Shown: positions 14,814-24,721, counted from the first letter of the stretch. The stretch: DNA of 64,000 nt from Vibrio furnissii CIP 102972 (GCF_000176175.1 NZ_ACZP01000022.1:68-64067); one strand, 5' to 3'. Notes: generated from the letters alone by a model not told the origin. Numbers and translations are program-made.

Positions 14814-15698
14814 TCATTCTTCCGAGGCTGGTGTTACATGCGTGTGCATTTCGATGTGTTGGTCATCCCGTATTTGCAAGTTCACAACGATGCTTTGGTA
14901 ATCACACAAACTCGTTGCATGCGTTCCGCCACAAGGGATACGTGCGATTTCGCCTTCATGTAAATCACACTCCCAGTAACGAGAATCGGTGAGCGCATCC
15001 CCATCGCGCGATACCATCATTGGCGATCGCAACGCTAACCAATCCACCAACTGCTGATTCACTTGCTTTTCGATGCTCGCAAGGTCATTTAGCATATCAT
15101 CACTGTTTAACCCTCTTTTACGGAGTGTTTTACCAAGTCGATAGGTATCGACACAGCGATCTTCTGTTACAAAGCTGGTGACCTGCGCGTAGCTATTAAA
15201 ATCACAATGGCCGTGCGGGTCTTTGCGATCGGCGTCTTTCCGCCAATATCCCTTCGCCAGCACCTTGTTAAGCGCTAAATAAGCCAGATGTCCGGCGCTG
15301 TGACCACGACTAAGGCGTTGCTGATAGGCTGCGTTCACGGTGAGTGTCACGGTCTCTCCTAAAGCTACAGCGTTGACTTCAGCCTCAAGCACATGAACCA
15401 CCACAAACACCCACCCCGGTGCGTCACGCTTCACCGGAATCGCCTGCCCAACCGAGAGATGGCCTGTTGCCAATTCAATCGAACCGACTTGGCAATCAAC
15501 AACGGCAAACGTTCCGTGCGCAGAATGGAGCGTTCCTTGGTCAGCCGGGTGATCCGGCCAAATATGACTCACGGGATGAAACGGCGTGCTGTGCGTGACC
15601 ACATACAGCTTGTCTGAGGATGATTGAACCAATTGTACTTGGCTGGTGAGCGTGTGACACGATTGCGTAAACGTTACGATCGTTGGCGTGTAAGACAT
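14814..15698 (-). CDS. AlaX-type alanyl-tRNA editing protein
   Basis: A 294-residue stand-alone relative of the AlaRS editing domain, expected to hydrolyse mischarged tRNA(Ala) in the cytoplasm. The zinc motif is complete: HxxxH in RGHSAGHLAYLAL (about residue 138) and CxxxH in IPCGGTHATSL (about 265). The N-terminal part is the OB-like/beta-barrel segment seen in longer AlaX proteins. There is no aminoacylation domain, so it is a trans-editing factor and not a split AlaRS. It lies after der on the same strand but beyond a bidirectional terminator, so it is probably its own unit. Substrate (Ser- or Gly-tRNA) cannot be read. Confidence 0.85.
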   Translation of the reverse strand: MSYTPTIVTFTQSCHTLTSQVQLVQSSSDKLYVVTHSTPFHPVSHIWPDHPADQGTLHSAHGTFAVVDCQVGSIELATGHLSVGQAIPVKRDAPGWVFVVVHVLEAEVNAVALGETVTLTVNAAYQQRLSRGHSAGHLAYLALNKVLAKGYWRKDADRKDPHGHCDFNSYAQVTSFVTEDRCVDTYRLGKTLRKRGLNSDDMLNDLASIEKQVNQQLVDWLALRSPMMVSRDGDALTDSRYWECDLHEGEIARIPCGGTHATSLCDYQSIVVNLQIRDDQHIEMHTHVTPASEE

Positions 15699-15740
15699 AC
15701 AAACTTCTCAGTGAGATTGATTTCGTGGGCACAGAATAGC

Positions 15741-15770
15741 AAAAAGCCCGGGCTAAACCCGGGCTTTGTT
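15741..15770 (-). terminator. der terminator
   Basis: A 9-bp stem (AAGCCCGGG, loop CTAAA, CCCGGGCTT) with T-runs on both sides, immediately after the der stop. It can work in both directions. Confidence 0.9.
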
Positions 15771-15771
15771 T

Positions 15772-17259
15772 TTATTTTTTGCGATCTTTCATCATGGTCA
15801 TCAGACGCTTGCGTTTGCGTTCTTGAGACAGGGTCATCTTATTGGTTTTACCCTCAAATGGGTTTTCACTGTTCTGGAACTGAATGCGAATTGGTGTTCC
15901 CATGATATCCAATGACTTACGGTAGTAGTTCATCAGATAACGTTTGTAAGAATCCGGCAGTTCATTCACCTGGTTACCGTGAATCACGATGATCGGCGGG
16001 TTGTAACCCCCAGCGTGCGCATATTTCAGTTTTACGCGGCGACCACGCACCAAAGGTGGCTGGTGATCTTCGGTTGCCATTTTCATAATACGCGTCAGTA
16101 CTGAAGTCCCCACACGAGTGGTTGCAGAGCGGTAAGCTTCCTGAACCGATTCGAACAGGTGACCGACACCCGTACCGTGCAGCGCGGAAATAAAGTGAAT
16201 ACGTGCGAAGTCAACAAAGCCCAGACGACGGTCTAGCTCTTTCTTCACGCGCTCTTTCACGTCAGTATCCAGACCATCCCACTTGTTCACAGCAATCACG
16301 ATCGAGCGACCCGCGTTCAGTGCAAAGCCCAGCAAGCTCAAATCTTGGTCGGAGATGTTCTCACGCGCGTCCACCACCAGCAGCACGACGTTTGCATCTT
16401 CAATCGCTTTGAGGGTTTTCACCACCGAGAATTTTTCAACGGTTTCGTTGATGCGTTTACGACGACGAACACCTGCGGTATCGATCAAGACGTATTCACG
16501 CTCATCACGTTGCATCGGAATGTAAATGGAGTCGCGCGTCGTGCCCGGCATGTCGTACACCACCACGCGTTCTTCACCCAGAATGCGGTTTGTCAGCGTT
16601 GATTTACCCACGTTCGGACGACCGATAATCGCCAGCTTGATCGGTTGATCTTGCAGACGTTTGTACGCTTCTTCCGCTTCTTCTTCGGTGTAATCCAGCT
16701 TCTCTTCTTGCTCAGCATCCACGAAACCGGTTAAGTCTTCCAGTGCCGCTTCTTCTTGCTGCATTTGTTCCGCCAGTGGGTTCAGCGCACGATCAATCAA
16801 CGCGCCCACACCACGGCCATGTGCCGCCGCGATTTGGAACATCTGATCAACGCCAAGCTGCCAGAATTCAGCACTGGCGGTTTCCGCATCAATGCCGTCA
16901 ACTTTGTTCACCACCAAAATCGCATTTTTCTCAACACGGCGTAAGTGGTTCGCAATCGCTTCATCCGCTACGGTCAGGCCAGCACGGCCATCCACCATAA
17001 ACAGCACCACATCCGCTTCATCAATCGCGGCAAGCGATTGTGCCGCCATTTTGGTTTCAACGCCTTCTTCGCTGCCATCAATACCGCCGGTATCGATCAC
17101 GATGAATTCATGTTCGCCCAGTTTTGCCTGACCGTATTTACGGTCACGAGTCAAACCTGGGAAGTCCGCTACCAGTGCATCTCGTGTGCGGGTGAGTCGG
17201 TTAAATAGCGTCGATTTACCTACGTTCGGACGCCCAACAAGAGCAACTACAGGTATCAT
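15772..17259 (-). CDS. der: GTPase Der (EngA)
   Basis: Essential GTPase needed to assemble the 50S ribosomal subunit. The 495-residue product has two tandem G domains, each with its P-loop GRPNVGKST (residues about 8 and about 214), a NKVD or NKWD motif in each, an acidic linker between (about 165-200), and a C-terminal KH-like domain ending in a Lys/Arg tail. Length is normal for Vibrio. It lies 205 bases after bamB on the same strand, with a terminator in between, so it probably has its own promoter. Confidence 0.98.
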   Translation of the reverse strand: MIPVVALVGRPNVGKSTLFNRLTRTRDALVADFPGLTRDRKYGQAKLGEHEFIVIDTGGIDGSEEGVETKMAAQSLAAIDEADVVLFMVDGRAGLTVADEAIANHLRRVEKNAILVVNKVDGIDAETASAEFWQLGVDQMFQIAAAHGRGVGALIDRALNPLAEQMQQEEAALEDLTGFVDAEQEEKLDYTEEEAEEAYKRLQDQPIKLAIIGRPNVGKSTLTNRILGEERVVVYDMPGTTRDSIYIPMQRDEREYVLIDTAGVRRRKRINETVEKFSVVKTLKAIEDANVVLLVVDARENISDQDLSLLGFALNAGRSIVIAVNKWDGLDTDVKERVKKELDRRLGFVDFARIHFISALHGTGVGHLFESVQEAYRSATTRVGTSVLTRIMKMATEDHQPPLVRGRRVKLKYAHAGGYNPPIIVIHGNQVNELPDSYKRYLMNYYRKSLDIMGTPIRIQFQNSENPFEGKTNKMTLSQERKRKRLMTMMKDRKK

Positions 17260-17407
17260 AACAACCTCTACAATGATTCTTTTCTTATGTAGTTATAGGT
17301 AAACACTCTTTCACAAGCGCTAAATTTTTACCTATAACCACAAGGTGAATGCCAATGACTTCACGCCGTTGAAGTGCGAGTAGGCAACTTCTATGGGCGA
17401 AAAGTAT

Positions 17408-17444
17408 AAAACGGCTCCTAACTGTTACCAGCTAGGAGCCGTTT
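17408..17444 (-). terminator. bamB terminator
   Basis: A long stem (AACGGCTCCTA and TAGGAGCCGTT) followed on the minus strand by TTTTATACTTTT lies about 20 bases past the bamB stop. It should end the ispG-hisS-yfgM-bamB transcript. Confidence 0.85.
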
Positions 17445-17464
17445 GTGAATTATATCACGAAATA

Positions 17465-18625
17465 TTACTGGATCGTCAGTTTCTTTATTTTGCCATCACG
17501 CGTGATCACCAGATAACCGTCGGATAATGCCAAGGGACTCACGGCGAAACCGCTGTCATTGACCAGTTGCTGAGCGACAAACTCGCCCGTGCTGCGGTCA
17601 ATCCAATGCAAGTATCCTTCGCTGTCACCGACCACCACAAAACCATTGATCAGCACAGGTGCTGTCAACAAACGGTTTTGTAACTGATCGTTGCTCCACA
17701 GCTCCGTGCCACTGCGAGCATCCACAGCAATCACGTGATCTTTATCGGTAATCACAAACAGACGACCACCATCGCTGGCAATGTCCGTTGACGACGAGTA
17801 ATTTCGTTTCCACATCGGGTTACCCGAACGCAGATCGATAGCAATTAGCTGACCATTGAAACCCACGGTATACAGGGTTGCGCCAATAATCAGCGGAGAC
17901 GAATCCACATCGACCAGACGGTCGATTTCCGTGGCGCCTTTCGGCTGCCCAACGGGTTGTTGCCAAATCAGCTGACCACGCTCAGAAATCGCCGCGGCCA
18001 AACGGCCACCGGATGTTCCCCAGAATACGCCACCCGATGCCGCCACTGGGCGACTGTCGCCACGCAAGGTCAGGTTCGGAACTTCAGTACTGATGGTCCA
18101 CTTTTGCTCGCCGGTTTTCTCATCCAGCGCGATCAAAGCGCCACGGCTGGTGTTCACAATCACCAAACTGCTATCTGCAACTGGGGCTGCCAACACTTCA
18201 CCTTCAACGTTCGCACGCCAAGCTTCTTCACCGGTTTCTGCGTTCAGTGCAATCACTTCACCGTTTTCACTGCCGATGTAAATCTGACCATATGCCGACG
18301 CAATGCCGCCAGACAAACGCGCGGGCGTGTCTTGCTCCAGATCCACATTCCACAACGTTTTACCGTTACTTGGATCAAGCGCTTTCACTTCGCCATCACG
18401 ACTGGCCACGTAAATCTTGCCGTAGGCCGATTCCGGAGACAGTTTAGAGAAGTAATGACCAACACCGCCACCGACGGAAGCACTCCAATCAGATTTTGGC
18501 GTAAACTCACTTTTCACCACAGGCACTGGTGCCATGATGACGTTCTCTTCTTCGCCCGCACATCCAGCTAGCAGCCCGAGAACTGCGGCAGACAAGAGCA
18601 CTTTGTTGAACATCTTTTTCATCAA
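17465..18625 (-). CDS. bamB: Outer membrane assembly lipoprotein BamB
   Basis: Lipoprotein of the BAM complex that inserts beta-barrel proteins into the outer membrane. The N-terminus MMKKMFNKVLL... ends in lipobox LAGC, with lipidated Cys22. The rest is an eight-bladed propeller with repeated motifs of the type GKIYVAS.DG.V.ALD..TG..LW. Length 386 residues is normal. It starts 9 bases after yfgM, so they are surely co-transcribed; the yfgM-bamB pair is conserved. Confidence 0.98.
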   Translation of the reverse strand: MMKKMFNKVLLSAAVLGLLAGCAGEEENVIMAPVPVVKSEFTPKSDWSASVGGGVGHYFSKLSPESAYGKIYVASRDGEVKALDPSNGKTLWNVDLEQDTPARLSGGIASAYGQIYIGSENGEVIALNAETGEEAWRANVEGEVLAAPVADSSLVIVNTSRGALIALDEKTGEQKWTISTEVPNLTLRGDSRPVAASGGVFWGTSGGRLAAAISERGQLIWQQPVGQPKGATEIDRLVDVDSSPLIIGATLYTVGFNGQLIAIDLRSGNPMWKRNYSSSTDIASDGGRLFVITDKDHVIAVDARSGTELWSNDQLQNRLLTAPVLINGFVVVGDSEGYLHWIDRSTGEFVAQQLVNDSGFAVSPLALSDGYLVITRDGKIKKLTIQ

Positions 18626-18634
18626 GGTGTGCCC

Positions 18635-19249
18635 TTATTTGGCCAGATCATCCAGTTTCATTTGCAGCGTTTGACTCGCATCATCCGCTTGCTGTGCTTC
18701 AGCGTAGGCAGCATAAGCGGCCTCTTTGTCGCCTTTACGCAGAGAAATATCACCACGCAATTCAGCCACACGGCCCGTCCAGCTTTGCTCTTTGATGGTT
18801 GCCAATTCGCTCAACGCCGCATCAAAGTTGCCTTGTTCTGCTTGCAGACGTGCCACGCGGTACGTGATCACCGGTTTCAGCGCCGCATCACCGGTCGCAT
18901 TTTTCGCCCACTCAAGCTGAGCCAGCGCTTCATCGAGTTGACCGGCTTGCACTTGTGCTTTCGCCAGTTGCATTGCCGCCAAAACAGCGTATTCAGATTT
19001 CGAATTGCTGTCGATAAAGCTTTGTACGTCGGCTTCACCATCAACGCCTTTGGTTGTCAGCGTTTGAATTGCCTTGGTGTAACTTGCTGAAGCGGCTTCT
19101 TGTCCTGACGTCACAGAATCTTGATAAAAACGCCAGCCAAACAAACCACCCAAGCCGATCACAGCGCCAAAGATCACGGCTTTGCCGTTCTCTTTCCACC
19201 AATCTTTGATCGCTTCAACTTGTTGTTCTTCAGTATCGTAGAGTTCCAC
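18635..19249 (-). CDS. yfgM: Membrane-anchored periplasmic TPR protein YfgM
   Basis: A 204-residue inner-membrane protein with a short cytoplasmic start (MELYDTEEQQVEAIKDWW), one membrane segment (about 22-42, KAVIFGAVIGLGGLFGWRFY), and TPR-like helical repeats in the periplasm. In E. coli YfgM is an ancillary subunit of the Sec translocon and helps periplasmic chaperones. It lies between hisS (37-base gap) and bamB (9-base gap), fitting envelope assembly. Confidence 0.95.
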   Translation of the reverse strand: MELYDTEEQQVEAIKDWWKENGKAVIFGAVIGLGGLFGWRFYQDSVTSGQEAASASYTKAIQTLTTKGVDGEADVQSFIDSNSKSEYAVLAAMQLAKAQVQAGQLDEALAQLEWAKNATGDAALKPVITYRVARLQAEQGNFDAALSELATIKEQSWTGRVAELRGDISLRKGDKEAAYAAYAEAQQADDASQTLQMKLDDLAK

Positions 19250-19286
19250 TTCCTGTCCTCTTAGTATGACATCTCAAAATTTGCGT

Positions 19287-20555
19287 TTAGACGAGGTGAG
19301 CCAGTTTGCTCGCAACTTCAGTTTGAGAAATCGTTTCTTGTTCACCACCAGCCAGGTCTTTGAGAACTACGGTGTGCTCTGCCACTTCGTTTTCACCCAG
19401 TACCAGAGCAACGGCTGCGCCGACTTTGTCCGCGCGTTTAAATTGTTTCTTAAAGTTACCACCACCAAAGTGCGTCATCACGCGCAGGCCAGGGATCTGC
19501 TCGCGTAGCTGTTCCGCTAGCTTCATACCCGCCGTCAGCGTGCCTTCACCGGCAGTCACCATGTACACATCAACGTTACGACGTACGTCGGTGTTGCCCA
19601 AGGTTTCCATCATCAGCACAAGACGCTCAAGGCCCATTGCGAAACCCACCGCTGGTGTGGCTTTACCGCCCAACTGCTCAACCAGACCATCGTAACGACC
19701 GCCGCCACACACAGTGCCCTGTGCGCCTAGGCTGTCAGTCATCCACTCAAATACGGTGCGGTTGTAGTAATCCAAACCTCGGACTAAACGCTCATTAATG
19801 GTGTATTCGATACCTGCGGCGTCAAGAAGTTCACACAAACCTGCGAAATGTTGTTTAGATTCAGTATCTAAATAATCAGAAAGCTTCGGTGCGTCACCCA
19901 GTACAGCCTGCACATCTGGGTTTTTGGTGTCCAGCACGCGCAGTGGGTTGGTGTACATACGGCGTTTGCAGTCTTCATCCAGAACGTCTTGGTATTGCTC
20001 AAGGTATTCAATCAGCGCGGTGCGGTAGTTTGCGCGCGCTTCCAAAGAACCGATCGAGTTGAGTTCAAGACGCACGTAATCCGCGATGCCCAATTCACGC
20101 CACAGGCGTGCGGTCATCATGATCAATTCAGCATCAACGTCTGGACCATCAATGCCGAACACTTCGACACCACATTGGTGGAATTGGCGGTAGCGACCTT
20201 TTTGTGGGCGCTCGTGACGGAACATCGGGCCCATGTACCATAGGCGCTGCTCTTGGTTGTACAACAAACCGTTTTCGATGCCTGAACGGACACAGCCCGC
20301 CGTGCCTTCTGGACGCAGCGTCAGGCTATCGCCATTGCGGTCTTCAAAGGTGTACATCTCTTTTTCAACCACGTCAGTGACTTCACCGATCGCGCGGCTG
20401 AACAGATGAGTCATCTCAACGATTGGCATGCGCACTTCGTTGTAGCCGTATGCGCTAATCACGTTTTTCACAATGCCTTCCACTTTTTGCCAAAGCGGAG
20501 ACTGAGTAGGGAGGCAATCGTTCATGCCTCGAATTGCTTGAATAGTCTTTGCCAC
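19287..20555 (-). CDS. hisS: Histidyl-tRNA synthetase
   Basis: Class II synthetase that charges tRNA(His). I start at GTG 20555 (MAKTIQAIRGMND), giving 422 residues, the family length, with GGTAAG a few bases upstream. An upstream in-frame ATG (20600) would overlap the ispG stop and add 15 unlike residues. Motif 2 (FRHERPQKGRYRQFHQ), the histidine loops (LVRGLDYYNRTVFEW) and motif 3 (GFAMGLERL) are present, followed by the anticodon-binding domain. It follows ispG after 25 bases. Confidence 0.97.
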   Translation of the reverse strand: MAKTIQAIRGMNDCLPTQSPLWQKVEGIVKNVISAYGYNEVRMPIVEMTHLFSRAIGEVTDVVEKEMYTFEDRNGDSLTLRPEGTAGCVRSGIENGLLYNQEQRLWYMGPMFRHERPQKGRYRQFHQCGVEVFGIDGPDVDAELIMMTARLWRELGIADYVRLELNSIGSLEARANYRTALIEYLEQYQDVLDEDCKRRMYTNPLRVLDTKNPDVQAVLGDAPKLSDYLDTESKQHFAGLCELLDAAGIEYTINERLVRGLDYYNRTVFEWMTDSLGAQGTVCGGGRYDGLVEQLGGKATPAVGFAMGLERLVLMMETLGNTDVRRNVDVYMVTAGEGTLTAGMKLAEQLREQIPGLRVMTHFGGGNFKKQFKRADKVGAAVALVLGENEVAEHTVVLKDLAGGEQETISQTEVASKLAHLV

Positions 20556-20580
20556 AGTACTTACCGTAATATCGTTGAGA

Positions 20581-21699
20581 TTAATCTTGTTGCTGAACAT
20601 CGATGCGATTTTTCACATCCAGCTGAGCGGCTTTGGCGCGAATCTTCGCTTCCAGCTGATCGACCAAATCATCGTTGTCGAAACGCTCTTTCTGACGCAC
20701 ACCATCTTCATAGAATGCGCTCTTCTTATTGCTGCCTGCCAAACCCAGATGAGACACTTCCGCTTCACCCGGACCGTTGACGACACAGCCGATGATGGAG
20801 ACGTCCATTGGCGTCAGCACATCTTCCAGGCGCTGTTCCAGTGCATTCACCGTCGCGATCACATCAAATTCCTGACGCGAGCAGCTTGGGCAAGCAATGA
20901 AGTTGATGCCGCGGGAACGAATGCGCAGTGACTTCAGAATGTCAAAGCCCACTTTGATCTCTTCCACCGGGTTCGCCGCCAAGGAAATACGCAGTGTATC
21001 GCCAATGCCTTCTGCCAGCAGCATGCCTAGACCGACCGCAGATTTCACCGACCCCGCACGCGCACCACCGGCTTCGGTGATCCCAAGGTGCAAGGGTTGA
21101 TCAATTTTTTGCGCCAGTAGGCGATAAGAGTCGACCGCAAGGAATACGTCAGACGCTTTCACACTGACTTTGAATTGGTCGAAGTTCAGGCGATCCAAGA
21201 TGTCGACATGGCGCATCGCCGATTCCACCAGCGCGGCTGGGGTCGGTTCGCCATATTTCATTTGGATGTCTTTTTCCAGCGAGCCACCATTGACACCAAT
21301 ACGAATTGGAATGCCCTTGTCACGTGCGCAATCCACCACCGAACGGATTCGGTCTTCATTACCGATGTTTCCGGGGTTAATTCGCAGACAGTCGACGCCA
21401 TATTCCGCCACTTTCAGCGCAATACGGTAGTCAAAATGGATATCGGCCACCAGCGGGACAGAAACCTGTTGCTTGATGAGTTTAAACGCTTCTGCGGCAT
21501 CCATGGTTGGAACCGAGACACGTACGATATCTGCACCCACATTTTCCAACGCGCGAATTTGCGCCACGGTTGCTTCCACATCGGTGGTGCGCGTGTTGGT
21601 CATGGATTGGACGGCGATCGGTGCACCATCGCCAATTGGCACGTCACCCACGTAAATGCGTGTCGATGGGCGACGTTTGATAGGAGACTCGTGTTGCAT
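20581..21699 (-). CDS. ispG: 4-hydroxy-3-methylbut-2-enyl diphosphate synthase (IspG/GcpE)
   Basis: An iron-sulfur enzyme that makes HMBPP in the MEP isoprenoid pathway. The 372-residue protein has a TIM-barrel part with VGDVPIGDGAPI and ADIHFDYRIAL, and a C-terminal part with cluster ligands in CPSCSRQ and CVVNGPGEA. It starts 8 bases after rodZ on the same strand and is followed by hisS. Its need for a 4Fe-4S cluster links it functionally to the nearby isc genes. Confidence 0.98.
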   Translation of the reverse strand: MQHESPIKRRPSTRIYVGDVPIGDGAPIAVQSMTNTRTTDVEATVAQIRALENVGADIVRVSVPTMDAAEAFKLIKQQVSVPLVADIHFDYRIALKVAEYGVDCLRINPGNIGNEDRIRSVVDCARDKGIPIRIGVNGGSLEKDIQMKYGEPTPAALVESAMRHVDILDRLNFDQFKVSVKASDVFLAVDSYRLLAQKIDQPLHLGITEAGGARAGSVKSAVGLGMLLAEGIGDTLRISLAANPVEEIKVGFDILKSLRIRSRGINFIACPSCSRQEFDVIATVNALEQRLEDVLTPMDVSIIGCVVNGPGEAEVSHLGLAGSNKKSAFYEDGVRQKERFDNDDLVDQLEAKIRAKAAQLDVKNRIDVQQQD

Positions 21700-21707
21700 A
21701 GTATTGT

Positions 21708-22613
21708 CTAAGGTAAGGTGAATCGTGCTACTTTACCGGAAGTATACCCAGAAAGGTCGACAGGTTCACTCGCAAATGTGACTGAAACCCCTTCCGGAGC
21801 ACCAAGAATCACTTGTAGCGGCTTCTGACCACGTAGATTTAGTGTCTGGCCGGCTTTCTTAATGCCGGTTGAGAGCGTTTTACCCGCTGCATCTTTCACC
21901 TGAATCCAGCAATCAGAACTGAAATTCATCGTCAGCAGATCCCCTGCCGTAGCATCGTCTGCCGCTTGGGGTGCCACTGGCACCACTTCAGGCTCAGTCA
22001 CGGTGTTTGCGGGTGCTGGCTCGTCCATCACCATCTCTTCGTCGCTTGGCTCTTCGGTCGCTTGCGCGCCAGACGCCTCGTTTTGCAGCGCATCAATGGT
22101 GTTGAATTCAGGTTGCGGTTCATCCGCACTTGGCGCGGCCGCTTGATCCGCCACAGCAGACACGGCTTGCGCATTGTGATCCGGTTTTAACGTATCTTGT
22201 TCATTGTTCTGCCACCACCACAGCGACGACATCCCAATGATCACCAACAAAATGATCCATGTAATGGTCATGATGCGGCTGTCATGCTTCTCGCGTTTGG
22301 TTTTCTTTGAGAAGCTCTGCATGGTCTGCTCTTGAGGTTCAGTGCTGACGCTTGCTTCAAATGCATCCAAAATTTGGTGGTCGGGTACCCCAACCGCTTT
22401 GGCGTAAGAACGCAGGTAGCCACGCGTAAACGTGGCCACTAAATCAGAATCAAAATTGTTTTCTTCAATATTTTGAATAATGGTAACGCGCAGTCTCAGT
22501 CGGTCAGCGACTTGCTTTTGAGTCAGGCCTAACGCTTCACGTTTTTCTTTAAGAAGCGTGCCGGGTTGTACTGTTGATGTGCTTTCTGTGATGTTGTCTT
22601 GTTCTGTATTCAT
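21708..22613 (-). CDS. rodZ: Cell-shape protein RodZ
   Basis: A bitopic membrane protein that links MreB to the cell-wall elongation machinery. I start at ATG 22613 (MNTEQDNITE), giving 301 residues; a TTG four codons upstream is less likely. Cytoplasmic HTH (about 20-85, KREALGLTQKQVADRLRL), basic linker (KKTKREKH), membrane segment (about 114-134), an acidic Pro/Ala linker (about 140-215) and a periplasmic DUF4115 beta domain follow in order. It heads the rodZ-ispG-hisS-yfgM-bamB set. Confidence 0.96.
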   Translation of the reverse strand: MNTEQDNITESTSTVQPGTLLKEKREALGLTQKQVADRLRLRVTIIQNIEENNFDSDLVATFTRGYLRSYAKAVGVPDHQILDAFEASVSTEPQEQTMQSFSKKTKREKHDSRIMTITWIILLVIIGMSSLWWWQNNEQDTLKPDHNAQAVSAVADQAAAPSADEPQPEFNTIDALQNEASGAQATEEPSDEEMVMDEPAPANTVTEPEVVPVAPQAADDATAGDLLTMNFSSDCWIQVKDAAGKTLSTGIKKAGQTLNLRGQKPLQVILGAPEGVSVTFASEPVDLSGYTSGKVARFTLP

Positions 22614-22929
22614 CCGCGATATCAATCTCGTGTTTTGTGCTCAAGCCTGTTTCCACTCGCCTTTATTCTTCATTGTTAGTAGCGAATTCGTCACCGGCTT
22701 CAACATAAGGAATGTGGTAGCGTCAATTGTATCAGTAATTTCAATCGACTTTGATAACAGAGAATCATTCTAATAGATATTAGGCGGTAAACAACATGGA
22801 TTTGGGAAAGAAATTACAGACACGTCAAGGTTTTTCGTTAAATTGACATTGAAAATGGTCCAAAGGGATGAAAAAACGCCCAAAAGCAAAAAGCCAGAGC
22901 AAGCTCTGGCTTTTTGAAACATCAATGAA
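22614..22929. other. rlmN-rodZ intergenic region
   Basis: A 316-base gap that contains the rlmN terminator (22888-22915) and must hold the rodZ promoter. There is no pilW/pilF gene between rlmN and rodZ, where some gammaproteobacteria have one. Nothing else was recognised. Confidence 0.6.
22888..22915 (-). terminator. rlmN terminator
   Basis: A strong stem (AAAAAGCCAGAG and CTCTGGCTTTTT) with T-runs, 15 bases past the rlmN stop; it can act in both directions. Confidence 0.9.
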
Positions 22930-24051
22930 TTACAGCGTCTTGACTGGAATTGCGTTTTCGTCCGCCTGTTTCATCTTGGTGCGTTTGGTGCGGTCAATCA
23001 CATCACCGACCAATTGACCACACGCAGCATCGATATCATCACCACGCGTTTTACGCACAGTCACGGTGTGATCGTATTGCATCAGTGTTTTTTGGAAACG
23101 GTCGATGCGCGAGTTGCTTGGTTTTTTATACGGCGAACCCGGGTATGGGTTAAACGGAATCAAGTTGATTTTACACGGTGTGTCTTTCATCAACTGCGCC
23201 AGTTCATGCGCATGTTCGGTGCCATCGTTCACATGGTCTAGCAGCACGTATTCCACGGTCACTTTGCCACGGTTGGCGTTTGATGAGGCGATGTAACGAC
23301 GTACCGAGGCAAGGAAGTCTTGAATGTCCCAGCGATCGTTGATAGGCATGATTTCGCTACGCAGCGTGTCGTTCGGCGCATGCAATGAGATCGCCAATGC
23401 CACGTCAATTTGGCCAGTCATCTGATCCAAACCGGACACCACCCCTGAAGTCGATACCGTCACGCGGCGTTTCGACAAACCAAAGCCGAGATCATCCAAC
23501 ATGATTTCCAAGGCTGGGATCAGGTTTTTCATGTTCAGCAACGGTTCGCCCATTCCCATCATCACCACGTTGGTGATCGGACGACGGCCAGTCTCTTTTT
23601 CCAGACCAATTTCGCGAGCCGCACGCCATACCTGACCAATGATTTCAGACACACGCAGGTTACGGTTAAAGCCTTGCTGAGCAGTGGAGCAGAATTTACA
23701 TTCCAGCGCACAACCAACTTGAGATGACACACACAGCGTGGCACGGTCATCTTCAGGAATGTACACGGTTTCGACGTCTTGATCGCCGACACGCATCGCC
23801 CATTTGATGGTGCCATCACTGGAATGTTGCGCTTCAGAAACGTACGGCGCACGAATTTCACAACGTTCTTTCAGTTGTTCACGCAGTTTCTTGTTGATGT
23901 TCGTCATCTTGTCGAAATCATCACAACCAAAGTGATAGATCCACTTCATGATTTGATCCGCGCGGAACGCTTTCTCACCCAATTCATCAGCGAAATATGC
24001 GCGTAAGCCTTTGCGATCAAAATCGAGCAGATTGACTTTTTCTGTGGTCAT
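22930..24051 (-). CDS. rlmN: Dual-specificity RNA methyltransferase RlmN
   Basis: A radical-SAM enzyme that adds the C2 methyl group to A2503 of 23S rRNA and A37 of some tRNAs. I start at ATG 24051 (MTTEKVNLLDFD), with GAGAGG upstream, giving 373 residues; the longer frame to 24213 has no ribosome site. The cluster motif CALECKFC (CxxxCxxC) and GMGEPLLNMKN are present, and a second catalytic Cys is expected near the C-terminal DIDAACGQL. Lies 205 bases after ndk. Confidence 0.97.
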   Translation of the reverse strand: MTTEKVNLLDFDRKGLRAYFADELGEKAFRADQIMKWIYHFGCDDFDKMTNINKKLREQLKERCEIRAPYVSEAQHSSDGTIKWAMRVGDQDVETVYIPEDDRATLCVSSQVGCALECKFCSTAQQGFNRNLRVSEIIGQVWRAAREIGLEKETGRRPITNVVMMGMGEPLLNMKNLIPALEIMLDDLGFGLSKRRVTVSTSGVVSGLDQMTGQIDVALAISLHAPNDTLRSEIMPINDRWDIQDFLASVRRYIASSNANRGKVTVEYVLLDHVNDGTEHAHELAQLMKDTPCKINLIPFNPYPGSPYKKPSNSRIDRFQKTLMQYDHTVTVRKTRGDDIDAACGQLVGDVIDRTKRTKMKQADENAIPVKTL

Positions 24052-24212
24052 GTAGCCTCTCAGAGATGGAACAAGAATTAAGGGCGCGAATTGTACAGCC
24101 TTTACGCAATGACAACAAGAGCTGCAAATCCATGACTTTACTAAGGCATTAATATTATTGTGATTAAAAAACAGCCACCCAGAACGAGTATGACTGAGCG
24201 TCGTTTCAGGCA

Positions 24213-24242
24213 CAAAAAAGCCCTCATGCTGAGGGCTTTTTT
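24213..24242 (-). terminator. ndk terminator
   Basis: A stem AAAAAGCCCTCA/TGAGGGCTTTTT with T-run, 14 bases past the ndk stop; bidirectional. Confidence 0.9.
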
Positions 24243-24256
24243 ACACCAAATCGAGC

Positions 24257-24688
24257 TTATTTACTACGTGGACAAAGCTCAGACTCTGGGAAGAAAAATT
24301 CAATTTCACGGGCTGCTGACGCCGGGCTATCACTGCCATGCACCGAGTTCAAACGCATGCTGATGGCATAATCTGCACGCAGCGTGCCACACGCCGCCTC
24401 TTCTGGGTTGGTTTTCCCCATCAGTTCGCGGTAACGGGCAATTGCGTTTTCCCCTTCCAACACCTGAACCATGATCGGGCCAGAGGTCATGAATTCTTTC
24501 AGTCCTGGGAAGAATTCTTTGCCTTCGTGTTCAGCATAGAAACCGCTCGCCTGCGCTTCCGTCAGGTGCAGCATTTTGGCAGCAACAATGCGCATCCCAG
24601 CTTTTTCGATACGATGGTAAATTTCACCAATCAAGTTACGTTCCACTGCATCGGGCTTAATAATCGAAAATGTTCTTTCAAGAGCCAT
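24257..24688 (-). CDS. ndk: Nucleoside diphosphate kinase
   Basis: Balances NTP and dNTP pools by phosphate transfer through a phospho-histidine. Start ATG 24688 (MALERTFSIIKPDAVERN) with AAAGGA upstream gives 143 residues, the family length. The catalytic His sits in NSVHGSDS. It lies 66 bases after pepB with a hairpin in between. Confidence 0.98.
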   Translation of the reverse strand: MALERTFSIIKPDAVERNLIGEIYHRIEKAGMRIVAAKMLHLTEAQASGFYAEHEGKEFFPGLKEFMTSGPIMVQVLEGENAIARYRELMGKTNPEEAACGTLRADYAISMRLNSVHGSDSPASAAREIEFFFPESELCPRSK

Positions 24689-24721
24689 AAGATGTCCTTT
24701 TACTTCTATTGTAGTTATAAA

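Noticed and set aside
24052..24213. Longer rlmN N-terminus
   Set aside because: No ribosome site and not family-like; start at 24051 gives the normal length.
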